Below are positions 1-5,912 of a stretch of 8,417 nucleotides of DNA, one piece after another (position 1 is the stretch's first letter; each line of letters starts with the position of its first letter). The notes below the pieces were generated by a model. The model had not been told where the DNA came from and searched no databases. It worked only from the letters and a program-made list of their open reading frames with translations. The stretch is from the NCBI RefSeq assembly GCF_946221155.1, contig NZ_CAMIAN010000062.1, positions 1 to 8,417 of the forward strand. The letters run 5' to 3'. The translations under genes and the position numbers were made by a program. This DNA comes from an uncultured Corynebacterium sp. GTDB lineage: Bacteria; Actinomycetota; Actinomycetes; Mycobacteriales; Mycobacteriaceae.

Positions 1-365
1 CCCCCATGATCAATCGCCTGGCCCGCCCCCTCCGCCAAGCGTCGTGGAGGACCTTCCTTTCGGGCATGGCCCTGGGAATCGTTCAGTCGGCGACGTCCGC
101 GCCTTTCTTCGCTGGCCTGGCGTACTTGAGCACCGTGGGGATCAGCTCCGCCGCGAAGTATTTTGCGGTCTTCCTCTACGCCACGCTCGCACTGAGCCTG
201 CCGGCACTGTCTGGCCTGGCGCTGGGCTTTGTTCTGCGCAAGCCGGAAAGCGGGCTGGCACGGTTCATTGATGGGCTACGCCACAGGAAGGAACAGATGG
301 TGGCGCTGGCGGGCTACGTGGTGGCGGCGATGCTCATCGTGCTGGGCCTGCTGAGCATCATTTAG
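1..365 (+). CDS. C-terminal part of a polytopic membrane protein, possibly GAP/Sap or LysE-like (5' end outside window)
   Basis: The frame is open to the left edge. The first ATG at position 6 has only five C residues before it in the window, so whether it is the true start cannot be judged; the gene is treated as 5'-truncated. About 119 residues are visible. Three hydrophobic stretches are separated by short polar loops, roughly residues 17-42, 49-77 and 97-119, the last running to the C-terminus. A basic loop (around residues 78-95, with RKPESG and RHRKEQ) lies between the second and third. A Gly/Ser/Pro-containing helix (FLSGMALG, then SATSAPFF) followed by a leucine-rich helix recalls the second half of GAP/Sap or LysE-type membrane proteins, which usually have about six helices. 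The family assignment is from recall and is weak; membrane location is secure. Its stop overlaps the stop of the opposing patatin gene. Confidence 0.5.
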   Translation, partial: PMINRLARPLRQASWRTFLSGMALGIVQSATSAPFFAGLAYLSTVGISSAAKYFAVFLYATLALSLPALSGLALGFVLRKPESGLARFIDGLRHRKEQMVALAGYVVAAMLIVLGLLSII

Positions 366-1236
366 ATTCACCCAGAAACTCCATCCACGTGTCCCATTCG
401 CGCTTGGTCTGCTCCAACCCGTCGTTCCAGGATTGCTCCAGGCGATCCATCCGACGCTCGGTATTGCTGACGTTCATCTTCTCCGGGTAGAACACCAACG
501 CTTGGCCCTTAGCCTCCAGCTCCGTGATCTTGTCGGAGGCCAGGTTGTACTTCGGCGGCCGGTCGATCATTGCCTGAGCTACGGCGGGGCGTGAGCGCAG
601 TAGGGCCTTAACAAGCTGCGGGCTGCGCAGTGCGGGGCGGACGTAGCCCTTGGGCTTAGTGCGAAGCACGAGGAACTTCTCAAAGCCATCCTCGATGGCG
701 GCATCGATCAGCAGGCCACCGGAATCTCCAAGGGCGCCATCCACATAGTCCACCCCGTCGATGGTTGGTACGGGCATGAGGCCCGGCAGAGTAGAGCTGG
801 CGCGAACCTTGCGCATGAGGTCCGGCAGATCCTTGATGTCCTCGCGGCGCCAGTAGATGGTCTCTCCATTATCTGCGCGGGTCGCGCCGATGCATATCTG
901 GGAGTCCGAGCGTTGGAAGGTCTCCCAGTCGAAGGGAAGATCATTTCCAGGAGCGCCAGCGGTTTCGTAGATGTATTCGGCATTAAAATAGCCGGTGCCT
1001 CGGAGCAGGGATTTGAATCCGCCGGTTTTTGGGTGGCCGCCGAACTCCACGAAGGACTCGCGAGCGCGCTTCCTATCGCCGGAGAGGAAGTTAACGGTGT
1101 GGGAGGCTCCGGCGCTGATGCCCCCGACCCAGCCGAACTCGATGTTGTGCTCCAACAGCTGGTCGATGCAGGCGGCCGTGTAGCTGTTGCGCATGCCACC
1201 GCCCTCGAGCACGAGGGCTACGTCCTTCGCAGACAA
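358..1236 (-). CDS. Patatin-like phospholipase, YjjU-type
   Basis: A 292-residue serine hydrolase of the patatin family, expected to cleave acyl esters of phospholipids or other lipids with a Ser-Asp dyad. Visible motifs, in order: the oxyanion loop GGGMRN at residues 12-17, the nucleophile elbow G39-I-S41-A-G43, the stretch RASSTLPGLMP at 145-155, and the catalytic Asp in DGA at 166-168. The charged C-terminal helical part, about 230-292, resembles the tail of Escherichia coli YjjU and its relatives. No signal peptide or membrane helix is seen, so it is probably cytoplasmic. The start is TTG, chosen because AAGGAGG lies 8 bases upstream and the oxyanion loop follows only 11 residues later. 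The gene lies 65 bases downstream of the DUF808 gene on the same strand. A weak -10-like TAGGAT at 1269-1274 could give it its own transcript. The substrate is not evident. Confidence 0.88.
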   Translation of the reverse strand: MSAKDVALVLEGGGMRNSYTAACIDQLLEHNIEFGWVGGISAGASHTVNFLSGDRKRARESFVEFGGHPKTGGFKSLLRGTGYFNAEYIYETAGAPGNDLPFDWETFQRSDSQICIGATRADNGETIYWRREDIKDLPDLMRKVRASSTLPGLMPVPTIDGVDYVDGALGDSGGLLIDAAIEDGFEKFLVLRTKPKGYVRPALRSPQLVKALLRSRPAVAQAMIDRPPKYNLASDKITELEAKGQALVFYPEKMNVSNTERRMDRLEQSWNDGLEQTKREWDTWMEFLGESK

Positions 1237-1244
1237 GAGGTGAG

Positions 1245-1251
1245 CCTCCTT
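1245..1251 (-). promoter_or_regulatory. Ribosome binding site that fixes the TTG start of the patatin gene
   Basis: On the minus strand this reads AAGGAGG, a full anti-16S match, 8 bases from the TTG at 1236. No ATG or GTG start is as well placed: the next in-frame ATG is Met15, inside the conserved oxyanion loop. This site therefore decides the start. Confidence 0.8.
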
Positions 1252-1301
1252 AGAGTTCTAGCGGGTCTATCCTATGTCCATGTGTAGCGCACTTGCAGCA
1301 T

Positions 1302-2252
1302 TTAGTGGGCGCGAAGCTTCTTTACCCCACCGACGATCACGGCGATGATCGCGCCAACAAGCAGGCCGAACAGCAAGCTGAAACCGGTCTCCACCAGCCA
1401 GGTTACCGCGCCCCCGAGGTGCTCAAAGTTTTCCACCACGTGGTGAACGGTTTGGTACGGCCAGTGCAGCCCCAGCTCGTCGAAGCCCACCAGCAGGATA
1501 TGCCCACCGACCCACAGCATGGCCAGGGTGCCAATGATGCCGATGGCGGTCAGCAGCTTCGGCATGCCCTTGACCAGGAATAAGCCGAACTTCTTCATTC
1601 CCTCGCTGGCGCCTTCCCTGTTGGCGAGGGCAAGTCCGATGTCGTCGATCTTGATGAGTACGCCTACGACGCCGTAGACCGCAACGGTGACGATGATGCC
1701 AACCAGGATCAGTACCAGGGCGCGGGTCAGCAGCGGCTGGTCGGCAACCTCATTCAGGGAAATCACCATGATTTCCGCTGAGAGGATCAGGTCGGTGAAG
1801 ATAGCTCCGCGCACCAGTGCGCTCTCGGACTGGTCCTTCTCTGCATCGCCCTCCCCGGCCTCCTCCTCGCCGGCCTCACTTTCGCCGTGGCCACCCATGC
1901 CGACCTTCTCTATAACCTTCTCGGCGCCCTCGAAGGAAAGGTAGAAACCACCGAGCATCAGCAGGGGAGTCAGTGCGCCGGGAAGCAGCCAACTCAGCAG
2001 CAAAATGATCGGAAGAATAATGATCAGTTTGTTGACGAGGCTGCCCTTGGTGATCTTCCAGATGATCGGCAGCTCGCGCGCCGGCGATACCCCAGCGACG
2101 AACTTCGGGGTGACGGCGGCGTCATCAATAACAACTCCAGCCGCCTTCGTCGAGGTTCGTCCGGCGATGGCAGCGACGTCATCCGTCGTGGCCGCGGCCT
2201 TCTTGGCGATAAGTGCAATGTCGTCTAGTAATGCCGCTAGGCCAGCTGCCAT
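1302..2252 (-). CDS. DUF808 (YedI-like) inner membrane protein
   Basis: A 316-residue membrane protein matching the DUF808 family (E. coli YedI), whose function is unknown. The soluble N-terminus carries family-like features: a short Leu/Asp helix (LAALLDDIALI), the DD-containing segment near 41-46, and ARELPIIWKITKGSLVNK at 58-75. Hydrophobic segments follow at about 76-104, 149-168, 175-200, 233-256 and 284-310. Between the first and second is a glycine- and glutamate-rich loop (about 118-144) that stands out from the rest of the protein. The ATG start is preceded only by a purine-rich stretch (AGAGAAAGAGA) overlapping the stop of the upstream dehydrogenase gene. That 15-base gap suggests co-transcription and perhaps translational coupling. 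Length is close to that of YedI (about 300 residues). Family membership is confident; no activity can be assigned. Confidence 0.85.
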   Translation of the reverse strand: MAAGLAALLDDIALIAKKAAATTDDVAAIAGRTSTKAAGVVIDDAAVTPKFVAGVSPARELPIIWKITKGSLVNKLIIILPIILLLSWLLPGALTPLLMLGGFYLSFEGAEKVIEKVGMGGHGESEAGEEEAGEGDAEKDQSESALVRGAIFTDLILSAEIMVISLNEVADQPLLTRALVLILVGIIVTVAVYGVVGVLIKIDDIGLALANREGASEGMKKFGLFLVKGMPKLLTAIGIIGTLAMLWVGGHILLVGFDELGLHWPYQTVHHVVENFEHLGGAVTWLVETGFSLLFGLLVGAIIAVIVGGVKKLRAH

Positions 2253-2267
2253 GAAATTCTCTTTCTC

Positions 2268-3002
2268 TTAAGCCGATTGGTTCTCGGCGTGTGCGTCGAG
2301 CGCCTCGGTGATGGGGGTGTCGCCCTTGTTGAACTCGATGAAGTGGCCGACCAGGTTCGGACGATCCACAACCTCGGTGATCACTGCGGCCACATCGGCG
2401 CGGGAAACCTGGCTGGCCTGCAGCGCGTCGTCGCCGTTGGCGGTGCCATCAGCCCTCGGGGAGCGTGTTTCGATCTTAGCGGTCGGCTCGTCCATAGTCA
2501 GTGCGGACGGGCCGACGATCGTCCACTGAGTCGAAGATGCTCGCAGGTGGTCGTCCGCAGCGGCCTTGGCCTCGCAGTAGGTGAACATGGAGTGATCCTC
2601 CGGCACGCCGTGGTCGGCGCGGGAGTTGAAGTAGCTGACCATGACGAAGCGCTTGTTTCCGGCGCCGTCGATGGAGCGGATCGCTGCATCGCGGTCCACG
2701 CGGAGGGTGCGTGCATCGTCGCCGCCGCCCACGCCTGCGGACCAGATAATCACGTCCTGATCGGCAAAAAGCTTCTCGAAGCCAGCCACATCCAGCTGCT
2801 CGATGTCCTGCACCACGGCCTTCGCGCCGGTGGCCTCCACATCCGCCACGTGATCGGGGTTGCGGATCACGGAAGTGACGGTGTGTCCGGCCTCTACGAG
2901 CTTTGGAGACGCCAACAGTGCCACCTTGCCGTGGCCTCCGAGGATCATGACGTTCTGTGCGTTCTTTGCGTTCTGTGCGTCTTGGGGTGTCTGGGGCGAC
3001 AT
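2268..3002 (-). CDS. NAD(P)-binding atypical short-chain dehydrogenase (NmrA/YwnB-like)
   Basis: A 244-residue Rossmann-fold protein of the atypical SDR group that includes NmrA-like and biliverdin-reductase-B-like proteins. Such proteins bind NAD(P)(H) and act as reductases or redox sensors. Visible features: first strand and glycine loop VMILGGHGKVA at residues 18-28 (GGHGKVA), a second strand ending in VIRN at 45-48 where the cofactor ribose is read, an acidic strand VVQDIEQ at 63-69, VIIWSAGVGG at 84-93, and YCEAK at 142-146, fitting the YxxxK active-site pattern. The fold starts at residue 17, after a polar extension made of A-Q/K-N repeats. The ATG is supported by AAGGAGG 9 bases upstream. 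The gene is followed at 15 bases by the DUF808 gene. The substrate is unknown and a sensor role is equally possible. Confidence 0.87.
   Translation of the reverse strand: MSPQTPQDAQNAKNAQNVMILGGHGKVALLASPKLVEAGHTVTSVIRNPDHVADVEATGAKAVVQDIEQLDVAGFEKLFADQDVIIWSAGVGGGDDARTLRVDRDAAIRSIDGAGNKRFVMVSYFNSRADHGVPEDHSMFTYCEAKAAADDHLRASSTQWTIVGPSALTMDEPTAKIETRSPRADGTANGDDALQASQVSRADVAAVITEVVDRPNLVGHFIEFNKGDTPITEALDAHAENQSA
2952..2978. repeat. 9-bp tandem repeat, three copies, in the start region of the dehydrogenase gene
   Basis: Three consecutive 9-mers on the plus strand, GTTCTGTGC, GTTCTTTGC and GTTCTGTGC; the middle copy differs by one base. Being a multiple of three, they keep frame and encode Ala-Gln-Asn, Ala-Lys-Asn, Ala-Gln-Asn on the minus strand, forming the residues just before the Rossmann fold. 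This is a plausible slippage site that would change only the length of the N-terminal extension. Confidence 0.85.
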
Positions 3003-3011
3003 CTTTTAGTG

Positions 3012-3018
3012 CCTCCTT
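3012..3018 (-). promoter_or_regulatory. Ribosome binding site of the dehydrogenase gene
   Basis: The minus strand reads AAGGAGG, 9 bases before the ATG at 3002. It confirms that the repeat-encoded N-terminal extension is translated, since the only later Met codon (Met19) lies within the first strand of the fold. Confidence 0.8.
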
Positions 3019-3080
3019 GGCGTTGGTTTGGTTCGTTCCTAGCCACCCTCAACGGTACGGAAAGGTGCACTATTCCAGCT

Positions 3081-4898
3081 TTAGCTTGCCTTCGCCACGA
3101 GCGGGCCAATGCCGCCCGCCCCGATGCACACGTATTCGTCAGATCCGCCGGAATCCGCCTCTGCTCGCACCAAGAGGATTCCGCCGCCACCGGAAACTCG
3201 CACCCAACGGGGCTTTAGCTCCGTACCAACGTGCACATCCACGGCACGACTCTTGGTCTCCTTGGCATCTTCGAGCCCGTTGGGCGTGGTGATGGTCAGC
3301 GTCATATCCGTGCTGGCCGTCGCATTCAGCTGCCACGTCCAATCCCCGAACGGCAGGGCGTTATCCAGCAGGATGGCCTGGGAGCGCCCCGTGGCGATGC
3401 GCACCCCGCACTCGGGTTCTTTACCTGCGGTGCTTGTTGCGGACGCCACCACCTCCGCATCCACAATCTTCCCCGACTCGTCGATAATCCGTGGCGGCTC
3501 GTCTACCTGCGTGACCGCCGGCTGGCCCGTCAGAGTGGAGACCCGGTCGTAGGGGTGGACTACCGGGGTGAGGATGTCCAATGGAACCGGCTGATCCAAC
3601 AGTTGCGGAGGTTCCCCAGATCCGTCCAGCTTTGTGGAGGCCCGCAGGTTGGCCAGATAGTCGGCGGTCCTGTCGTTGCTCCACGTGCCCACCCAGGTGT
3701 AGGTAGAGGCGAGGCTGATGGCCACCGCACTGAGAATTGCGCCCACTCCAACCCAGCGGGAGCGCGCGGCCGCGAAGCTGGGGGTGGGGCGGTTGGCGGC
3801 GAGGGGGCGTCCATAAGAAAAGGCGCAACAACCCACAACCAACACGGCGAAAGTGAACCAGTCCGCGAAGTAGTGCATAGAGGAAAGCAGCAGCCCAGAA
3901 GTGCCGGTGCTGTTGCGAGCGCGGCCCAACAACATGTAGATGGCGGCCAGGTAGCCGACAACCAGAAGCAGGCCGAGAAGACGGTGTCGAGTATCGCGAC
4001 GCAGCCACAAAGCGACCAGGACGAGCAGCAGGGCAGTGCTGGCGATGCTCCACCACGTCGGAGCGGTGGCGAAGGCGCTGGAGGGTGACCAGCGATCCCA
4101 CGACAACGGGCCACCCAGCGCGCCGGGTATCACGGTGGTGAACAGGCTGTTGGGCAGGGCAGACCACAGCGACTGGCTATTCGACTCCTCGTTCGGCAGT
4201 GGCGAGAGGGTAAGGAAGAGCAGCGACCAGATGACGAAAAGCACGCCGGGAGCTGCGAAGAAGCGGGCGATGTCGCGCCGGGCCATGCCTATGAGCACGG
4301 CGAGTGCGAGGGCAGCCGGGACGATCGTGAGGGCTTTCTCCGTGAACAGCAGGGCTACGAGCAGAAACCCGGTGGCGAACAAGGAATGGGACAGGGAGTA
4401 TCGGAGGGGTGCCTGGCGTGCGGAGAGCAGGCACACCATGAATCCCGCCATGCCGATCTGCCAGGCCAAGGCGTTGATGCCTGCGGACCACCAACCGGTG
4501 GCATCCATGAGGAAAGGGCTGAAGATTAGCGCGGTGTAAAGCCCCAGGGTGGTGAGGCTGCGGCCGGTGAGCTGCACGCATACTTTCGCCCAGAATGCGG
4601 CGGCGAGGGCGCTGAGCAGCATCAACACAGTGGCGGGGAGCCACCAACTGAGCGGGGCTATGCGATGAGCCAGCACCTGCACGAGTGCGGATGCGGGCAT
4701 GAGGTGCCCGTCGTAGCTGGCGAAATAGTCGCCGAGGGAACCGCCGCTGAAGGTGGCTGGGATAAGGAAATCATCCCAGTAGAACGTGCGCTGGCTGAGC
4801 TGGAAGCCGCGAATGACGAGGGAGAGCAGAGCCACCGCCGCGAGGCATGCGGTGAACCGGCGGGATGTGATGCGGGAAGAGCTGTGGGTAGAAGGCAC
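3081..4898 (-). CDS. Large polytopic membrane protein, GT-C glycosyltransferase-like, with exported C-terminal domain
   Basis: A protein of about 605 residues from the chosen GTG start. After a short basic N-terminus, the first membrane helix lies near residues 15-33. It is followed by an acidic first loop with Y40-W-D42-D43-F and then DGHLMP (63-68); an acidic pair just after helix one is typical of GT-C glycosyltransferases that use polyprenyl-phosphate sugars. Some eight to ten further hydrophobic segments run to about 403. Residues 404-605 look like a soluble domain with two cysteines (497 and 591), suggesting an extracytoplasmic disulfide. The frame is open 44 codons further upstream, but that stretch is Arg/Pro/Gly-rich, lies mostly inside the lipoprotein gene and looks spurious. 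The chosen GTG lacks a Shine-Dalgarno sequence and sits 29 bases past the lipoprotein stop, so coupled translation is plausible. Acceptor and sugar are unknown; some other membrane enzyme or transporter is possible. Confidence 0.7.
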   Translation of the reverse strand: MPSTHSSSRITSRRFTACLAAVALLSLVIRGFQLSQRTFYWDDFLIPATFSGGSLGDYFASYDGHLMPASALVQVLAHRIAPLSWWLPATVLMLLSALAAAFWAKVCVQLTGRSLTTLGLYTALIFSPFLMDATGWWSAGINALAWQIGMAGFMVCLLSARQAPLRYSLSHSLFATGFLLVALLFTEKALTIVPAALALAVLIGMARRDIARFFAAPGVLFVIWSLLFLTLSPLPNEESNSQSLWSALPNSLFTTVIPGALGGPLSWDRWSPSSAFATAPTWWSIASTALLLVLVALWLRRDTRHRLLGLLLVVGYLAAIYMLLGRARNSTGTSGLLLSSMHYFADWFTFAVLVVGCCAFSYGRPLAANRPTPSFAAARSRWVGVGAILSAVAISLASTYTWVGTWSNDRTADYLANLRASTKLDGSGEPPQLLDQPVPLDILTPVVHPYDRVSTLTGQPAVTQVDEPPRIIDESGKIVDAEVVASATSTAGKEPECGVRIATGRSQAILLDNALPFGDWTWQLNATASTDMTLTITTPNGLEDAKETKSRAVDVHVGTELKPRWVRVSGGGGILLVRAEADSGGSDEYVCIGAGGIGPLVAKAS

Positions 4899-4927
4899 GG
4901 TGAGGAGGCGTGGGCTTGTGGGTGGCG

Positions 4928-5659
4928 CTACTCGCCGGCCTGGTTGCCCTGGCCGGCCTTGCCCATCTGGCCGCTGTGGTCGTCTGTGCTGACAGGCTGC
5001 ACAGACAGGTACTCGACTTCCCCGGAGCACCCCTCCAGGTTCTTCATCGGCACGTAGGCGGCCTTGGTTTGCTCTGGTGGATAGACGCGAAGGCCGTCAG
5101 CATCCTGGGGCTTGCACTCCTGCGGGTCCAGGGCGCCGACCTGGGTGATTTTCACGGCCGCGATGGCCGATGCGCCGGGGTCGAGTTTTACGTCCTTGCT
5201 GGGCACTTCCTTCTCCCTCTGAGCGGGCTTGCCCAGCTGGGTGCCGTTGTGGTTCGCGACCATGGAAACGCCCGGGAAGCCGCGCATCGAGCACGGCTTT
5301 GAGGAAGTGTTCTTGAAAACTACGTTGACCAGGGTGGAACCGGCTGCACCCTGCGAGTCTGCGGTGGTGATCTCTAGATCATTGGTGGCGCACATGCCGT
5401 TCTTGCCTACGGAGCCGTCTTCGGCCTTACTGTTGGCCGCGCCGGTGCTGGCTGTGCTGTGATCAGTGAGGGACTGGGCAGAGCTCTCGTCTGCAGATTC
5501 CTGGGTAGACGCTGCGTTGGAGGGGGAGGCGTCCTCGTCGTCGCAGGCGGTCAAGATGAGCGAACCACCGGCGAGTAGCAGTGCGGTTGCGCTCGCAGCA
5601 ATGGCGGAGCGGGAAGCGCGGGATCGGGAGGTAACCGGGTGACGGCGTAGGCTCTTCAT
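4928..5659 (-). CDS. DUF4232-domain secreted lipoprotein
   Basis: A 243-residue predicted lipoprotein. The N-terminus is a classic export signal: a basic region (MKSLRRHPVTSRSRASR), a hydrophobic core at about 19-36, and the lipobox L-T-A-C with the acylated Cys39. A Ser/Ala/Asp-rich linker of some 50 residues follows, then a DUF4232 domain from about 89 to 226. That domain has C90, an NxSxxPC-like segment (C123), GFPG at 127-130, and two later cysteines in PQEC and EGCS, giving four cysteines that probably form two disulfides. DUF4232 proteins are widespread in actinobacteria and have no settled function. The start at 5659 is preferred over an open frame to 5755 because the signal peptide begins there and a promoter places transcription initiation at this ATG. 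The gene is followed closely by the GT-C-like gene, suggesting a shared envelope role. Confidence 0.87.
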   Translation of the reverse strand: MKSLRRHPVTSRSRASRSAIAASATALLLAGGSLILTACDDEDASPSNAASTQESADESSAQSLTDHSTASTGAANSKAEDGSVGKNGMCATNDLEITTADSQGAAGSTLVNVVFKNTSSKPCSMRGFPGVSMVANHNGTQLGKPAQREKEVPSKDVKLDPGASAIAAVKITQVGALDPQECKPQDADGLRVYPPEQTKAAYVPMKNLEGCSGEVEYLSVQPVSTDDHSGQMGKAGQGNQAGE

Positions 5660-5696
5660 GGTTATTACTGTAAACACAAGGTACTCATGTGGCCAA
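5660..5696 (-). promoter_or_regulatory. Promoter of the lipoprotein gene, apparently leaderless
   Basis: On the minus strand, TTGGCC (5696-5691) and TACAGT (5672-5667) are separated by 18 bases, a good -35/-10 pair. Only 7 bases lie between the -10 and the ATG at 5659, so transcription should begin at or beside the A of the start codon. No Shine-Dalgarno sequence is present, which agrees with a leaderless message. The placement is seen in the sequence; the initiation point is inferred. Confidence 0.6.
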
Positions 5697-5706
5697 TGGG
5701 ATTGGC
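5692..5706. promoter_or_regulatory. Inverted repeat overlapping the lipoprotein -35, possible operator
   Basis: GCCAAT, spacer GGG, ATTGGC: a perfect 6-bp inverted repeat. Its left arm covers most of the -35 hexamer of the lipoprotein promoter, a position suited to a repressor. It is short, so chance cannot be excluded. Confidence 0.35.
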
Positions 5707-5765
5707 TTTTTGTTACCGAATGGTGAGTGGAAAGTGACGCGACCGTATCCGGCATGGGCAGTATT

Positions 5766-5787
5766 GAAGCTAGTTCGAAGCTAGTTC
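5766..5787. repeat. Perfect 11-bp tandem repeat in the lipoprotein/fadE25 divergent spacer
   Basis: GAAGCTAGTTC occurs twice with no gap. Each copy has GAA and TTC ends around a 5-base centre, and the junction forms TTCGAA; with flanking bases (TTGAA at left, TTCAA at right) the whole is nearly palindromic. It lies about 125 bases before the fadE25 start and about 107 after the lipoprotein start, a reasonable place for a regulator acting on either gene. The repeat is seen directly; the function is inference. Confidence 0.7.
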
Positions 5788-5854
5788 AACGTCGTCGTAT
5801 GTAAAGTTCTGTATGTAATTATCGCTTTCAAATCACCGAACCGCCGGAGCGCAT

Positions 5855-5879
5855 TACACTCGGTGGGAAAGAACGTTCT
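5855..5879 (+). promoter_or_regulatory. Candidate fadE25 -10 element and downstream palindrome
   Basis: TACACT at 5855-5860 fits the corynebacterial -10 pattern TAnnnT, with no convincing -35 at 17-18 bases; weak -35 elements are normal in this genus. Transcription would begin near 5867, giving a leader of about 46 bases. A perfect 10-bp palindrome, AGAACGTTCT (5870-5879), falls just after that point, where a bound repressor would block transcription. The only ribosome-binding candidate for fadE25 is a weak GAGAGG 13 bases before the ATG. Another -10 further upstream, around 5799-5820, is possible. Confidence 0.4.
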
Positions 5880-5912
5880 CAACTTCACTGCTAGAGAGGC
5901 GAAGAATTAACC

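Noticed and set aside
3003..3080. Terminator or strong promoter between the GT-C-like and dehydrogenase genes
   Set aside because: No stable hairpin with a T-run and no convincing -10/-35 pair was found; only TAGGAA, a poor -10 match, so nothing is annotated beyond the ribosome binding site.
2277..3218. Long plus-strand open frame opposite the dehydrogenase gene (313 codons)
   Set aside because: It is antisense to a clear Rossmann-fold gene, its translation is Val/Gly/His-rich with no recognisable motif, and it has no ribosome binding site. Long antisense frames are expected at this GC content.
3231..4088. Plus-strand open frame opposite the GT-C-like gene (285 codons)
   Set aside because: Low-complexity Gly/Arg/Gln-rich translation, antisense to a coherent membrane protein, with no start signal.
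5660..5755. Upstream extension of the lipoprotein reading frame
   Set aside because: It would place 32 polar residues before a textbook signal peptide and would run through the promoter elements.
5766..5788. LexA (SOS) box in the TCGAA/TTCAA sequence
   Set aside because: The half-sites are separated by 5 bases rather than the 6 in the actinobacterial TCGAAC-N4-GTTCGA pattern, and the right arm is imperfect.
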